From positions 24,278,429 through 24,342,428 of the forward strand of contig OZ022349.1 of the NCBI GenBank assembly GCA_963989245.1: 64,000 nucleotides of DNA. The letters run 5' to 3'. Positions 43,400 to 55,262 of the stretch are shown here, in pieces (within the stretch, counting starts at the first letter, position 1; each line of letters starts with the position of its first letter). This stretch comes from Nansenia antarctica. Its lineage: Eukaryota > Chordata > Actinopteri > Argentiniformes > Microstomatidae. The notes under the pieces are model-generated. The model was not told the origin of the DNA. It saw only the letters and a list, made by a program, of their open reading frames with translations, and searched no databases. The position numbers and the translations under genes were made by a program.

Positions 43400-43877
43400 G
43401 GACATACCACATATCATCCCCGTACCTCCATCCCACATGTAATTAATACACTCTAAAAGTGGCTACTACAATGTTGCCAAAATCAACTAGGCCCATCTAA
43501 TGTTCGAAAACGAATCTACAAATATTAATCTGCGTAGATCTATGGTACAACCGTCTTACCTGTTGTGTATTATTATCATTGCTGACACAGGTCTAATCAT
43601 AACTGAACATCTGATAATAAGGTGAAGGGCAGTATTATTCATCTTTACTTTATTGGGTGAATAAACTCAATATGAATGATTGTACAGTTGTCTATAGGCA
43701 AGAAGGGGCTTTAGTTGGCGAGCGGACATGCCACATATCATCCCCGTACCTCCATCCCACATGTATTCATCATCATATTTTTCAATATATCTTGTATTGT
43801 CTATAACATTTATTTCGCCATATTACGTGACTTATGCACCTTAGGTTTTTGTGAACGGGACGATCAGAAAGAGATTA
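43400..43877. mobile_element. piggyBac-associated flank sequence, partial copy
   Basis: 43515-43712 matches 50700-50898 (GGTGAAGGGCAGTATTATTC, TTGTCTATAGGCAAGAAGGG) in the same orientation, on either side of the transposase gene. GGCGAGCGGACATACCACAT occurs at 43395 and again at 43718. This looks like the 3' part of another copy of the same element, rearranged. Confidence 0.55.
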
Positions 43878-44362
43878 CAGGGTTGCCACGCTTGCCTTGA
43901 AATAATTTTCCATACCACCTCTTGATTTTCCAGGTACCATGTTTTGTGATGATATTTAGACCGTTAAAACGTTCCGCCCGCGCCCGTCGACCCAATTTCT
44001 GGGTGGTAGAATTGTTCGAAGTTTGACTTGCGGTCAATGCAAATGTATGGTCTTTGCTACTTTTATACGTTATAATAAGAAAACAGTATTGCTTTTTAGC
44101 TATTAGGAGCCCAAATCCGATGGCCAGTCAGGCAAACAATTATATAGTGTCGTTGCCGATCAATGATCTACGTCGTTATATATTTAAAAAATCATGAAAT
44201 AGAGGTTGATGTGTCACTTGCTGTAGTTAAGATACTTTATTTTTCTGAAGGTCTGTCCAATGTGACACTTGCCCTCCTCCACCGGCCCTAGTTTTGGATC
44301 TCGCTTGCTGTTTATTATTTCGATAATAAATCGTAGCTAGCTAGCTATAACATCTTCATATA

Positions 44363-44394
<32 letters not shown>

Positions 44395-44915
44395 ATATAC
44401 TATATATACCATACAGGCTAAATACTGATCACTTGGTAAATGCATCATCTATTAAAGTAGCAAAGATCACACATTCGCATTGACCACCAGTCAAACTTCT
44501 ACCACTTCCTGAGTAAATCCAACGTTCCTACGCTGAGACCGTTTAACCTTGCGCCCCCCACTGGCGGATATCAGGAAGTATTAGCGCTATAGCGCTATTG
44601 GACGTTACCAATAGCAACATATTCCAAGCGCTAGCTAGCTAGCAAGCACATCAATGTTTGTTTGCAACAATGAACCATGTGCTTGCCAACCAACATTGAT
44701 AAAGCCACATGTAAAACAGCCACAGACAGTTCCAAGCCAACTACTTACATTTGAGAATAAACTTAAATTATTAAATGTTATCAAATTTTCCAGGACAACA
44801 CAAGATTTCCATGTACATTTTTAATTTTGCTCAGTTTCCATGCTTTTTCCAGGTATGGAACAGGGCTCAATAATTTCCATGTTTTCCCTGTTTTCCAGGT
44901 AGCGTGGCAACCCTG
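43878..44915. mobile_element. hAT-like element with 5 bp target duplication
   Basis: The left end CAGGGTTGCCACGCTTG and the right end AGCGTGGCAACCCTG are inverse, flanked by GATTA on each side. The uninterrupted sequence survives nearby at 45728 (AAAGAGATTCGTTTACC), which confirms the insertion. A 5 bp duplication suits the hAT5 type. The interior (TTTTCCAGG, TTTCCATG repeats; (AT)n at 44360) has no transposase. Confidence 0.8.
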
Positions 44916-45940
44916 GATTAGTTTACCACGAAACAAGGAATGCAAAATCAAAAAAACAACGCGTTACATTGGCCGTCCTATTGAGATGATAACAGTTTAC
45001 AGATTGAACTCATTATCACTATTAGGCTACCGAGTCTCGATCTCAAATGGCATTCAATTGTCAGGATTCATCTTTGATAAACAATGGCCTACTAATTACA
45101 TCCCATTGAGTATGTTTGCATATGAACACACTTATTCCTATGTAGCCTATTGCATTATTTTCATACATAATATGAACAATGCGCAGCTTTCCGAGAGCCC
45201 ACGGCGCATGAGAGTAATGAGAGTAAAGTTAACGTTTTATATTATATTCTTTGAACAACAGAACGGGACAGGCGCGAGAAACTGCCGTGGTTGAAACTGC
45301 CGTGGTTGAGAGAGTTGAGTACAACTGAGTACAACCTTTCTGGTGGGGGATGGTTTGAAGGGCTTGTTGGAGGAATTGGCATCCTTTGAGTGGTGATCGG
45401 AAACGATCAGAAAGAGATCATTGAGAATAAGATGACCCTCCCCCATGCATCAACCATCAATTGTCAGGATTCATCTGTGATAAACAATTGCCTACTAATT
45501 ACATCCCATTGAATATGTTTGCAATCTGCCATCCCGTAGCCTATTTATCATCATATTTTTCAATATACCTCCATAGCAGTCTACAGTCTAATTTAGCTAT
45601 TTCTATAATTACATTATGAGAACATCAGTGTTGTTCCGCCTTTGGCTGTATTGTCTGAACGAACATTTATTTCGCCATATTACGTCACTTATCACCTTCG
45701 GTTTTTGTGAACGGGACCATCAGAAAGAGATTCGTTTACCACAAAACAAGGAATGCAAAATAATGAGGCCATAACTGTATTCAAATAGAAGTCATTATCA
45801 CTATTAGGCTACCGAGTATCAATCTCAATGGCATTCAATTGTCAGGATTCATCTGTGATAAACAATGGCCTACTTATTACATCCCATTGAATATGTTTGC
45901 ATATGAACACACTTATTCCTATAAATTAGCCTGCATTACA
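44916..45940 (+). repeat. Three tandem copies of a 375-410 bp unit before the piggyBac gene
   Basis: TCAATTGTCAGGATTCATCT...CCCATTGA(A/G)TATGTTTGC recurs at 45054, 45461 and 45837. The shared part of each unit also contains AAACAAGGAATGCAAAAT and GGCTACCGAGT. The hAT-like insert at 43878-44915 split the first unit. The units lie just upstream of the transposase start and may contain its promoter. Confidence 0.75.
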
Positions 45941-46186
45941 GTTGGAGACCAGAACTACTCGTAATTTTGCTGTGATGAGTCGCCCAGAGAGCAGACGCGA
46001 GTGGTCCCCTGAAGAGATTTTAGCCTACATGCACGATGTACCAGCGGACCAGTCGGACGGCGGAGGATCAGGAGATGATGAGAGAAAAATCATGGTAAGA
46101 CTTGGTTACAACACTGTAAACAAAAAATCTGTAAATTATAGTATGAAAAACTAATATAGATTACATTGTCAGTTGTGTGTGTGTGT

Positions 46187-46475
46187 GGACATGTCCCATG
46201 CTAATATCAAATCGCATCATATAGGCTATTGTTTTTCTGTGCATGATTACATGAAAACAACAACTAATAGTTTATTGTGTGTGGACATGTCCCGTGCTAA
46301 TATCAAATCGCATCATATAGGCTATTGTTTTTCTGTGCATGATTACATGAAAACAACAACTAATAGTTTATTGTGTGTGGACATGTCCCGTCCTAATATC
46401 AAATCGCATCATATAGGCTATTGTTTTTCTGTGCATGATTACATGAAAACAACAACTAATAGTTTATTGTGTCTC
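46187..46475 (+). repeat. 96 bp tandem repeat, three copies, in the piggyBac intron
   Basis: GGACATGTCCC(A/G)TGCTAATA, ATCGCATCATATAGGCTATT and ACAACAACTAATAGTTTATT repeat with a period of 96 bp and almost no differences, so the expansion is recent. The GGACATGTCC start is palindromic. Confidence 0.95.
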
Positions 46476-47741
46476 ACAGGCAGCAGGCGATGTCATTGAA
46501 TCCGACGCAGATGCTTCAGAATGCGACTCTGACATTGAGGACGCAAGTGAAGCCACGAAAGAGCAGGGTCGAGACGGCACAGTGTGGACTGAGCAACCAG
46601 GCGCAACACAGCGCAACCCAGGCGCTCGGAGAGGCAGAGAACGACAGGCCAATATCATAAAGACAGCTCCAGGCCCGACTCGTTATGCCAAATCGAACAT
46701 TACAAGTCCGTTGAGCAGTCTACTGTGTCTGATTGACACGGAAATGTGGCAACAGATTCTAAAGTACACTCAGGCAGAAGCTGACCGGAGTAATGATGAG
46801 ATTTTCAATTTGACAATGGACGAACTAAAGGCATTCGTGGGTCTCCTTTACTACAAAGGAGTTTTATGTTCCAAGTCCGTGAGGGTGGATGACCTCTGGT
46901 CATCACAATTCGGAATCGCTGTCTTCAAGGAGACAATGACTCGCCAGAAGTTCCGAGATATCATGTGCTATCTACGCTTTGATGACAAGAACACACGAGC
47001 TGCCCGCGTTCCGGTGGATAAATTTGCCATGATTTCAGACATTTTTGACAAATTTGTGAAAAACAGCATTGCATCGTACACACCTGGTGACAACATTACC
47101 GTGGATGAACAGTTGTTCCCGACCAAAGCAAGATGTGGTTTCACACAGTACATGGCCAATAAACCTGACAAATTTGGCATAAAGTTCTGGGTTGCAGCGG
47201 ATGTGGACACCAAATACATGTTGAACGCACATCCCTACCTAGGGAAAGATGCAAGCAGGCCGGCCGGTCAGCGGTTATCAGACAATGTTGTGCTGCGTCT
47301 GATGGAGCCATTCGTGGGCAAAGGAAGAAATGTCACGACAGACATTTACTTCACCTCCTTGCCACTGGCAAACACCCTTTTGGCCCAACAAACCACAATT
47401 GTTGGCACAATTAATAAAATCAGACGGGAGTTGCCCCCCTGTACACGGGCACAGACTGAAAGATTTTCCAGCAAGGTGCTGAGGGCTGGAGAAGCCACAC
47501 TCACGGTTTACCAGGCAAAACCTAAGAAAAATGTATGCCTCCTCAGCACACTGCATCAGACAGTTTCTACTAATGATGGCCCAAAGAAACTGCCCGAAAC
47601 GGTTTCCTACTACAACAGCACTAAGTTCGGTGTTGATGTTCTGGACCAGATGACGAGGAAATACACAGTAAAAGGAGGGACCCGCCGTTGGCCTGTAGCT
47701 GTGTTTTACAACATTTTGGACATGGCTGCAATTAATGCACG

Positions 47742-49481
47742 CAGGGATTAAAGCAAAAAAAAATCTCCTGACTGAAAATTTGTTCAAGCCAAGTCATATT
47801 CTCATTTTAACCTCCACTATATGTTTGTATTTTATAACGTTAGCGTTTTAAGGGAAGAAGATTATTTTGAACAGCTTTTCTATTGCCAGTTTGCTTTTAT
47901 GTGATACGCTCGGCGGAGAGGGTGATTGGCTGCCCTTTGCGCCCCCTTGAGGCCCTGTTTAAAAGTAGGGCTTTGGGGAGGGCCAGGAAGATCATGGCTG
48001 ACCCCGCACACCCAGGACACGGTCTCTTCGCCCCGCTCCCCTCAGGCAGGAGGGTGCGGTCCCTAAAAACTGTGAAGGCCCGACATACAAACAGCTTTTT
48101 CCCCACAGCCATCCGGCTCCTAAATGCCGCTGCCCCCCCCCCCCCTGACCTGACCCCCTATCTATCTATCTACCCTCCCTCCACCCCCACTGGACTGTCT
48201 GGATATGAACACTTGAACACTTGATCTCTGCACTTTATATTTATATTAATTATGACTCTTGCACTTCGATGTTGGTTTGCACTGTCTTGTCCTGTCTTGC
48301 ACCTGTCCTGCTGTAAACCGTGCTCCATTGTTCCAAACCAAATTCCTAACATGTTTACATGTCATGGCAATAAAAGTCTTCTGATTCTGATTCTGATTTA
48401 TGTGATATCAATGCTGTTTTCAATTCATGAAATAAAATTGATACTTATTGCAAGGGTTGACTCTGACATACAAATAATCAGATAATGGGTGTGGCTTAGA
48501 CAATTAGGGGGAGTGGCTTGTATGAAAGTGGGTGTGGCCTGTCGGTGGGGCCGAGCCGATTCGTAAAATATCTGAACCGTGTCTGTGGCACTTGTGGTTG
48601 CTGAGCTAAAGTCCTTTAACCTTCCTTTAACCACTAGGCCGGAAAAGCCTTCATTAAAGTGGGTGGCTGCTGCTGGCGTACGTTTGGGCCCAGGGAACGG
48701 GCATGGAAAGAGTCACAGTCACCAAACTCTACACACTCCTTGATTGTATCCCTACATTGTACCAAATCAACTTTCAGAGTCCTAGGCCATTCCTGGGAGG
48801 CCTTGCACGCGAGCTAGCGGGAACCTGTAGGGAGCTCTAATGCTTGATGTGAAGTGCCTAGTGTAAAAAGACATGTTCTCACACGTACAGGGGTACAGGG
48901 AGTACAACATGTTGCATTTTCATGCCATTAGGGTTAGGGCTTCCTAGGGTTTCCTAGGGTTAGAGATGCATTTGGACTTCTGGAGTACCTCCACTACTTT
49001 CAATGGGTTCTGAAGGTCTGAGAGCAAAGGGCTTTCTACCAGGGGTAACTAACCCTGGGTAGAACCTTGGGTTCAAATCTGGAGTGTGTGGGACCAAATG
49101 TGTAGATGTGGTGAGCTAATGAAGCTCTTTGAGATTGAGATGAGAAAAGGGCGCTTGTCTCTTTAAGGCCAGGAGGGAGTTAGCGACTAGCGATGTTAGC
49201 TTAGCGCCAGTTTAACAGAAGTAACTTCACTTTTAACATGACTTCCCGTGGTCGTAGCGGGCTGGTTGACGGCTTAAAATGACCGTGGAGACCTGTAGAC
49301 CTTATCCAGCCATAGTCTTGTGTTTCTACCCCGGGGCATAGCCGGTGTTATTCACGGACAAACACTCCGTAGTAGAGTGGTTCTAGTACACTGGACATAT
49401 GTAGCCAATTGACGGAAATCCGTCGCGACTTGGAAAAAATTGACGGAAATCCGTCGTAGCGACGGAGAACTTTAATCCCTG
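47742..49481. mobile_element. CAGGGATTAAAG element inserted in piggyBac
   Basis: The ends CAGGGATTAAAG and CTTTAATCCCTG are exact inverses. TGCACG flanks both sides (47736-47741 and 49482-49487), a 6 bp duplication inside the Asn-Ala-Arg codons of the transposase. GACGGAAATCCGTCG repeats lie near the right end, as in the fragment at 5398. The interior contains a LINE end (47925-48390) and a GGGTGTGG-rich patch (48485-48545). No transposase of its own. The superfamily is uncertain; hAT-like is most likely. Confidence 0.85.
47925..48390 (+). mobile_element. LINE 3' end nested in the insert
   Basis: The frame ends with RALGRARKIMADPAHPGHGL and PLPSGRRVRSLKTVKARHTN, SFFPTAIRLLNAA, the conserved closing segment of a Rex/L2-type LINE ORF. 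The 3' UTR has ATGGCAATAAAAGTCTTCTG and a (TTCTGA)n tail to about 48390. 5'-truncated. Confidence 0.8.
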
Positions 49482-49779
49482 TGCACGCATTCTGTACAGC
49501 CAGTGCATGGGCGTCAGGATAAGCAGGAAGAAATTCCTTTATAAGCTGGCAGGGGAGCTGTGTGAGCCACCGGTAATGACAAGGCTTCCTTCTACACCAG
49601 CAGCGAGAAGGCGACTGCAGCTCGAAACTCCTCGCACACCTCCGTCCCCACAGGTGAAAAGAAAAAAGTGTCAAGGCACCATATGTCGAGGGAACAAAGC
49701 AATTAACATCTGCCAGTCATGTGGACGATTTGTCTGTGGCACATGCACCAAGCCAGCAACCGTGTGTTGGGGATGCTGA

Positions 49780-51390
49780 CTGTCCCATGGCCAGGCCTGA
49801 TGCCTCTCCTGCCCTGTCTACCTGACAGCACCCACGCTGAGCGCTCCGGCGACCTCCTATTCACTTTCGACTTTTTTTTATATATATTGGTGTTCATATT
49901 AATTACCATACTTTTTACTTGGAAGAATTGACGTGAACATTGCAAGTAAATAAAAATGTTACTTGAATTATCTGTCTCTCTGTCTGTGTTCGTTTGTAGT
50001 ACAAATATCACATCTGATATATCTATGTAAAGACATTTCACTGCAACATGAACACACTATATTTTCACTTTTCACAACAGCTATTTTCATTTCATTTATA
50101 ATGTGCAGTAAACAAACAAAATAATGTATACTCTCTGCAATTGGCTACTATACAATGGTGCCAAAATCAACTATCCAAATATGAATCTGCGTATATCTAT
50201 GTACAACCTTGTTGTAGCCTATTATTATCATGGTCGACATGAGAATTGTTGGCTACTTCATATCATAACTGAACATTCATATATATAGCCTATTGCATTA
50301 TTTGAAAATTGACAGCTCTGTACATAGTGTCATTCAATGCACAAGCACGTAATTTCAAACGATTTTGGTCGACAGCGAAATACATTATCAATATCTTATT
50401 ATCAATTGTCAATATACTCTCCCTTCTTCTCCTTACTTTCCTGTCTGTCTTCACTATATCTGGGACTGCCCCACTCAGAAATATCCGTTCGTTATATCGT
50501 TGATGATTACAGGCATAATCATCGCTTTTATTTGATGTACACATTTCACGGCAAGAGACAGTTTATTCTCCCAACAATTGTTTGTTCACTGCACAACATG
50601 AACATAGTGAGGATTCAAACAAACAAAATAATTAATACACTCTGCAATTGGCTACTACAATGTTGCCAAAATAAACTATCTAATGTTCGAAAACGAATCT
50701 ACAAATATTAATCTGCGTATATAGGCTACAACCGTCTTGCTTGTTGTGTATTATTATCATTGCCGACACAAGTCTAATCATAACTGAACATCTGATAATA
50801 AGGTGAAGGGCAGTATTATTCATCTTTACTTTATTGGGTGAATAAACTCAATATGAATGATTGTACAGTTGTCTATAGGCAAGAAGGGGCTGAAACAATG
50901 ACAGTTACAGTCTCGCTCAAACTGTAGCGAGATTAGGAGACTACTAATTGTAAATAGTAATGCACAATTATGGTTATTACTGGTGGCCTGAGGTGGTCCA
51001 GTGGTCTAGCACCGTGGTCTACAGTGATATACAAAAAATACATTATATACAATATTATAAATATCCGTTTGTTATATAATATTCGTTGATGAACTACTTT
51101 GCTGCGGTACCTATGTAATACCACACAGCTTGATAGGTACATACTGTGCAGTGTATCATTCATAACTGTACATAGGCTACACATATCATAATATCTTATC
51201 ACAATTGCATGGAACTTGGGTGAAAAAAAACCTCAGCTCCAACAAATCTGAAGGGATTGGGAGACATACTCGATTTTGAAAATGTAAAGATGCTGGGTGG
51301 TAGAACGCACATATCTATGAAAAGTCATGAAAGGAGGGTCCTGAAATTTGATCGAGTGCAAAGGTAGATTTTTTTTTGTACTCACTGGTG
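49780..51390. other. piggyBac 3' flank and single sequence
   Basis: AATAAA at about 49950 could end the transposase mRNA. 50140-50230 and 50640-50710 are related to each other and to 43450-43530, and 50700-50898 matches 43515-43712. Nothing coding is supported in 50900-51390. Confidence 0.5.
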
Positions 51391-51667
51391 CTCTACGACA
51401 GTGTTTTTCAACCACTGTGCCGCGGCACACTAGTGAGAGATCATCAGATGTGCCGTGGGAAATTATCAAATTCCACTTACCGTATTGACCCGAATATAAG
51501 ACGGGGTTTTTTCCCCGAAAAAGTTGCGTAGTCTTATATTCGCGCCCTAGACTTTTACACGTCAATATTAATTCACAACAACGTATGGCGCCAAAAGACT
51601 GTTCCCCACGCGAGCCACCGTGTTTCTCCCTCTCACACACACCCCAGTGACGGGTGCATGGAGAGAT

Positions 51668-52015
51668 GGAGACACACTCACACACACACCCGCGGAGAGA
51701 CACCGCAGAGACAAACTCACACACACACACCCGCGGAGACACACTCACACACACACCCGCGGAGAGACACTCACACACACACCCGCGGAGAGACACTCAC
51801 ACACACACACCCGCGGAGAGACACTCACACACACACCCGCGGAGAGACACTCACACACACACCCGCGGAGAGACACTCACACACACACCCGCGGAGAGAC
51901 ACTCACACACACACCCGCGGAGAGACACTCACACACACACCCGCGGAGAGACACACACGCACACACACCCGCGGAGAGACACACACGCACACACACCCGC
52001 GGAGAGACACCACAG
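51668..52015 (+). repeat. 26-28 bp CCGCGG minisatellite, about 11-12 units
   Basis: Units of CACTCACACACACACCCGCG plus GAGAGA are repeated with small length changes. Copy 1 has only one such unit at about 37498-37525, so the array expanded after the two hAT copies separated. Histidine/threonine-rich open frames through it (HTHTPAERHS) are repeat artefacts. Confidence 0.95.
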
Positions 52016-52563
52016 AGACACACTTGGTTGGTCAAGTTAACAAAGGAGGAGGAGTTACGATGCCAATGTTAAGACCATGGTGGTCAATGAAGCAGAGGCA
52101 TCAAACAACTGTCGAGGAGCCAAGAAATATGATATTACAGAGTGTAATAGGGCTGCAACTAACGATTATTTCAATTATCGATTAATCTACCGATTATTTT
52201 TTTGACTAATCGATTAATCGGAGAAATGAAAAGGACAGATTTCTTTTGATAAAAATTTTTTTATTTAAACTTTTTTTTTTTTTTTTTTTTTACATTTGTT
52301 TTATACATATACATGTGCAAAATAAATAAAAAATATAAATAAAAAAGGCTTTGCTACATCAAATAGGTTTAACAACCTAGATTGTTTCAATAGAAGTAGT
52401 TGAACGTAGTTGAACTCTAGCTAGAACAAGAAAATGCTAGTTTAAAAATAAAAATAAAGTGTTCTTGTGTCTCAGTGGTTTTCAAAGTGCTTTCAACGAA
52501 CAATTTCAACAGTCTCAACTGCACAACTTGAACCTCAAGTCTGTCTAATCCACTCTCCTCTTT

Positions 52564-54941
52564 CTACAGGAACTTTGCATTGCAATGCAGAAAGGTTAGC
52601 ATGTCCACATGCTCCTGGCTAAGACTAGCTCTCTTCTTGGAAGCTATGTTGCCTGCTGCGGAGAAAAGCCGCTCAGATGGTGTTGAGGTGCCAGGGATGC
52701 ATAAGTAGGACTTTGCTAGCATAGCCAAGGTGGGATATCTATCCTGGTTAGCCTTCCACCAATGTAATGGACTTTGTTCCTTGGCAAGGGATTTCTCTCC
52801 AAAGTATGCGAGGACTTCATTCTTCACTTGGCTGGTGAGATCTTCATTTTCCCGCTCTCTACTCTCTTCTTCACTGCTGTTTTCAGAATCGAGGAGTGAG
52901 TCAAGTAAAGAGACATTTTTAGGTTCAGCAGCTGTAGTAGAACTGGTGGTGGAGGAGGCAAGGGTTTGGTCGCTGAGACTGTCATGCTGCTCCTGCTGCT
53001 GCTGCTTCTCATCCATCATCTCCCTTCTCACTAAGAGTGCCAGTGTTTGGACTTTGCTTTGCACATTCAGGACTTCTTCAGGTGTTAAAAACTTAAGTCT
53101 CTTGAACCTCGGGTCCAGGGCAGTGGAGAGGATCACTGTGTTTGGTGCCGTGCCTGAGAAAGAAGTCTCCCTCTGCCATCGCTGTTGGAGCTGCTCTGTA
53201 GCAGTGCGTTGGAAAGCCTGCACCGGAGCTGACTCGATGGTTGCACTCTGGGTGGACTTCAACAACCCCTTCACAAGTGGAGGTACTGCAGAGATGGTGA
53301 TGTACTTCTCCCCACTCATGAAAACTGTGGCGCATTCAAAAGGCTCAAGGGCTGTGGAAAGCTCTCCCAGCAGGTTCCACTGTTCTGGTTTCAAATCCAG
53401 GTACCTTTTGCCCCTCTGAGTGACAGATGAGTCCGACAGCGTTGCTGTGACAGGCCACCTTTGCTCAAGCAGTCGGCTTATCATGTAGAACGTGCTGTTC
53501 CATCTTGTGCTTATGTCCTGGACAAGCCTGTGCTCAGGTGCGGCCATTTGTTGCTGTTTCTCTCTTAGCTTAGTGCAGGCTAGCTCGCTTCTTTTAAAAT
53601 GCTCCACCAGACACCTTGCAGCCCCAATAGCTTTGTCAATGCTTGGGTGCTTCAATGCAGAATTGATCACGAGTTGCAAGGTATGGCCAGTGCACCGTAC
53701 GGACATCCACCCATGCTTCTCCTCCAGTATGTTAGCTGCAGCCACAACATTGGCTCCATTGTCATGCACAATGGCGATGATTTTGCTAGGAGGAATTTCA
53801 AACCTGGTGGTTACTGCCTCCTCCAACCACTCTGCAATGTTGGATGCAGTGTGTCTGTCATGCAGTGGCATGGTGGTGAGGCAAATTGACTCCATCTTCC
53901 AATCATCTTTGATGTAATGACATGTGATGCCGAGGTATGCTTCAGTGGCTACACTTGTCCACACATCAGTGGTGAGAGCAATTTTGCTTTTGTTGGCCTT
54001 TATTGCAATCTTCACTTCCTGGGATGTCTCTTCATATTTCTTCTCCATCAGCTTGGTAAAATGGGTCCTAAATAATAATAATAATAATAAATGTATTTGT
54101 AATGCACTTTACATTCTAAACAAATCTCAAAGTGCTACAGAGAAAAAATGTGAAAATGTAAAAGTTAAAAGTTAGAAACCCTACCTTGAGGGTAGAGTGT
54201 AACCAGGGTGGAGGGTCTTGACCATTTCTCTGAAGCCGTTATCTTCCACCATTGATAGTGGCCTCATGTCAGTCACTATCATCTTGAGGACAGATAGTGT
54301 CAAATAAGCTGCTTGCTGTGGTGTGCATGGAGCTTTATTCCCAGTCAAGTAGCCAGTCATAGTGAGTTGTTTTTTTCTGAAATGAGACAGTATGCGTATG
54401 CATAATATAGCATATTTTAAAACTCAATGCATGCATTGTTTTAGTTTGTTGTATAGCATGCAATGTTGAATTCATGAATGCGAGCAAACACTCACTGGCT
54501 ATCGCATTACATTAGTCATTTAGCTGACGCTTCGCCAGACCTCACAAGTGCGTCTCCTCCATACTAATACAAGTGACTATGAGCATACTCCGGTGCTGAA
54601 GGCATAGAATGCGAATAGCAGCAAGCTAAAAATACAATAGGTCATTAAGAGGGAGAATCTATTAGATAAACGATAAGAACTAACAGCCTACAGCTGTGCC
54701 AGTGAAACGAACGATCCTCACTTCAAAACGCAACGTAATATAATTACCCTGCTGAGGCTGAGCTGTCTTCATCCATCACTGTCACGTGCTTTCTTTTGAG
54801 GTGTTCTCGCATCACCGTTGTGCTCCCGTGCCATGAAAGGTCGGTTTTGCATATGTTGCAGCAAACACATTTTTCTGGAGCTTTTAAAGTGAAGTGCTCC
54901 CACACCTTGGACGTCTTCGTTCGAGTAGTTTTCTCCGCCAT
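52564..54941 (-). CDS. hAT transposase (BED finger, DDE/RNase-H fold, hATC domain)
   Basis: Cut-and-paste transposase. Exon 1 54941-54748 (MAEKTTRTKTSKVWEHF; donor GTAATT) encodes a BED zinc finger with CCNIC and H...H ligands (residues 10-52). Exon 2 is 54376-54185 (acceptor CTCATTTCAG; contains MTGYLTGNKAPCTPQQAAYL; donor GTAGGG). Exon 3 is 54067-52564 (acceptor ATTATTTAG). All junctions are phase 2 and the total is 629 codons plus stop with no break. Visible features: D about 163 (ALTTDVWTS), D about 231 (AIVHDNGAN), CTGHTLQL near 255, DISTRWNSTFYM near 314, a serine/glutamate-rich insert near 495-545, and the C-terminal dimerisation segment PSERLFSAAGNIASKKR. The domestication alternative is unlikely given intact ends and the target duplication. 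Confidence 0.92.
54068..54184 (-). other. Transposase intron 2 carrying LINE-like tail sequence
   Basis: The 117 bp intron begins GTAGGGTTTC and ends (ATT)nTAG. Most of it reads as a LINE 3' tail in reverse (ACTTTACATTCTAAACAAAT, CTCAAAGTGCTACAGAG next to (TAA)n). Either a retroposed tail supplied part of the intron or it landed in a pre-existing short intron. The acceptor AG itself lies in the trinucleotide repeat. Confidence 0.6.
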
Positions 54942-55139
54942 GATTTAAATGGAGCCGGGTCGAAAACTCCGGTACTTACACCGCCGCGACACACCTGGCA
55001 CTGATTGAGATGAGATCACTTCTTCTTCAGGGCAGACTACGCAGTACGCAGGCTAATGTCGCGCAGCTGCTGCCTCTCTGTTGGACTCCGCTACTGCACG
55101 TTACTCACGAGACAGCTCCGCAAGACACAGGAAGTAGGT

Positions 55140-55262
55140 TTGAATGAATGAATGAATGGTCTTTATTGTCATTGCTATAGTACAGGTACCAAACAAGTTG
55201 AAACAACGAAATTTGGGAGGGGTGGCTCCCCTGGTGCTAGGAAAAAAGAAAAAAAAACGAAA
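55140..55262 (-). mobile_element. LINE 3' tail inside the hAT
   Basis: GAATGAATGAATGG, TCTTTATTGTCATTGCTATA and AACGAAATTTGGGAGGGGTG, GCTCCCCTGGTGCTAGG are the same reversed tail as at 22400, with GTTGAAACAA added in the middle. It lies upstream of the transposase start and may affect the promoter. Confidence 0.8.

Larger units (their letters stand above)
45975..49779 (+). pseudogene. piggyBac transposase (PGBD-like), split by an insert
   Basis: Cut-and-paste DNA transposase. Exon 1 45975-46094 (MSRPESRREWSPEEIL; donor GTAAGA, phase 0), exon 2 46480-47741 (acceptor GTCTCACAG) and its continuation 49488-49779. Catalytic aspartates are in NITVDEQLFPTKAR, NVTTDIYFTSLPLA and KFGVDVLDQMTRKY. The C-terminal cysteine-rich domain (KKCQGTICRGNK, CQSCGRFVCGTC, CWGC) is in the last piece. 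The only visible break is the 1.74 kb element at 47742-49481, which adds the false C-terminus NARRD. Without it the exons sum to 558 codons including the stop. A 385 bp intron holds a triplicated repeat. TTAA-flanked ends could not be identified. Confidence 0.92.

Noticed and set aside
47278..47787. 169-codon minus-strand frame
   Set aside because: Antisense shadow of the piggyBac transposase.
51620..52185. Three overlapping His/Thr-rich frames of up to 175 codons
   Set aside because: They read the CCGCGG minisatellite; the peptides simply repeat HTHTPAERHS and the sister element has one unit.
52730..53419. 229-codon plus-strand frame
   Set aside because: Antisense shadow of hAT transposase exon 3.
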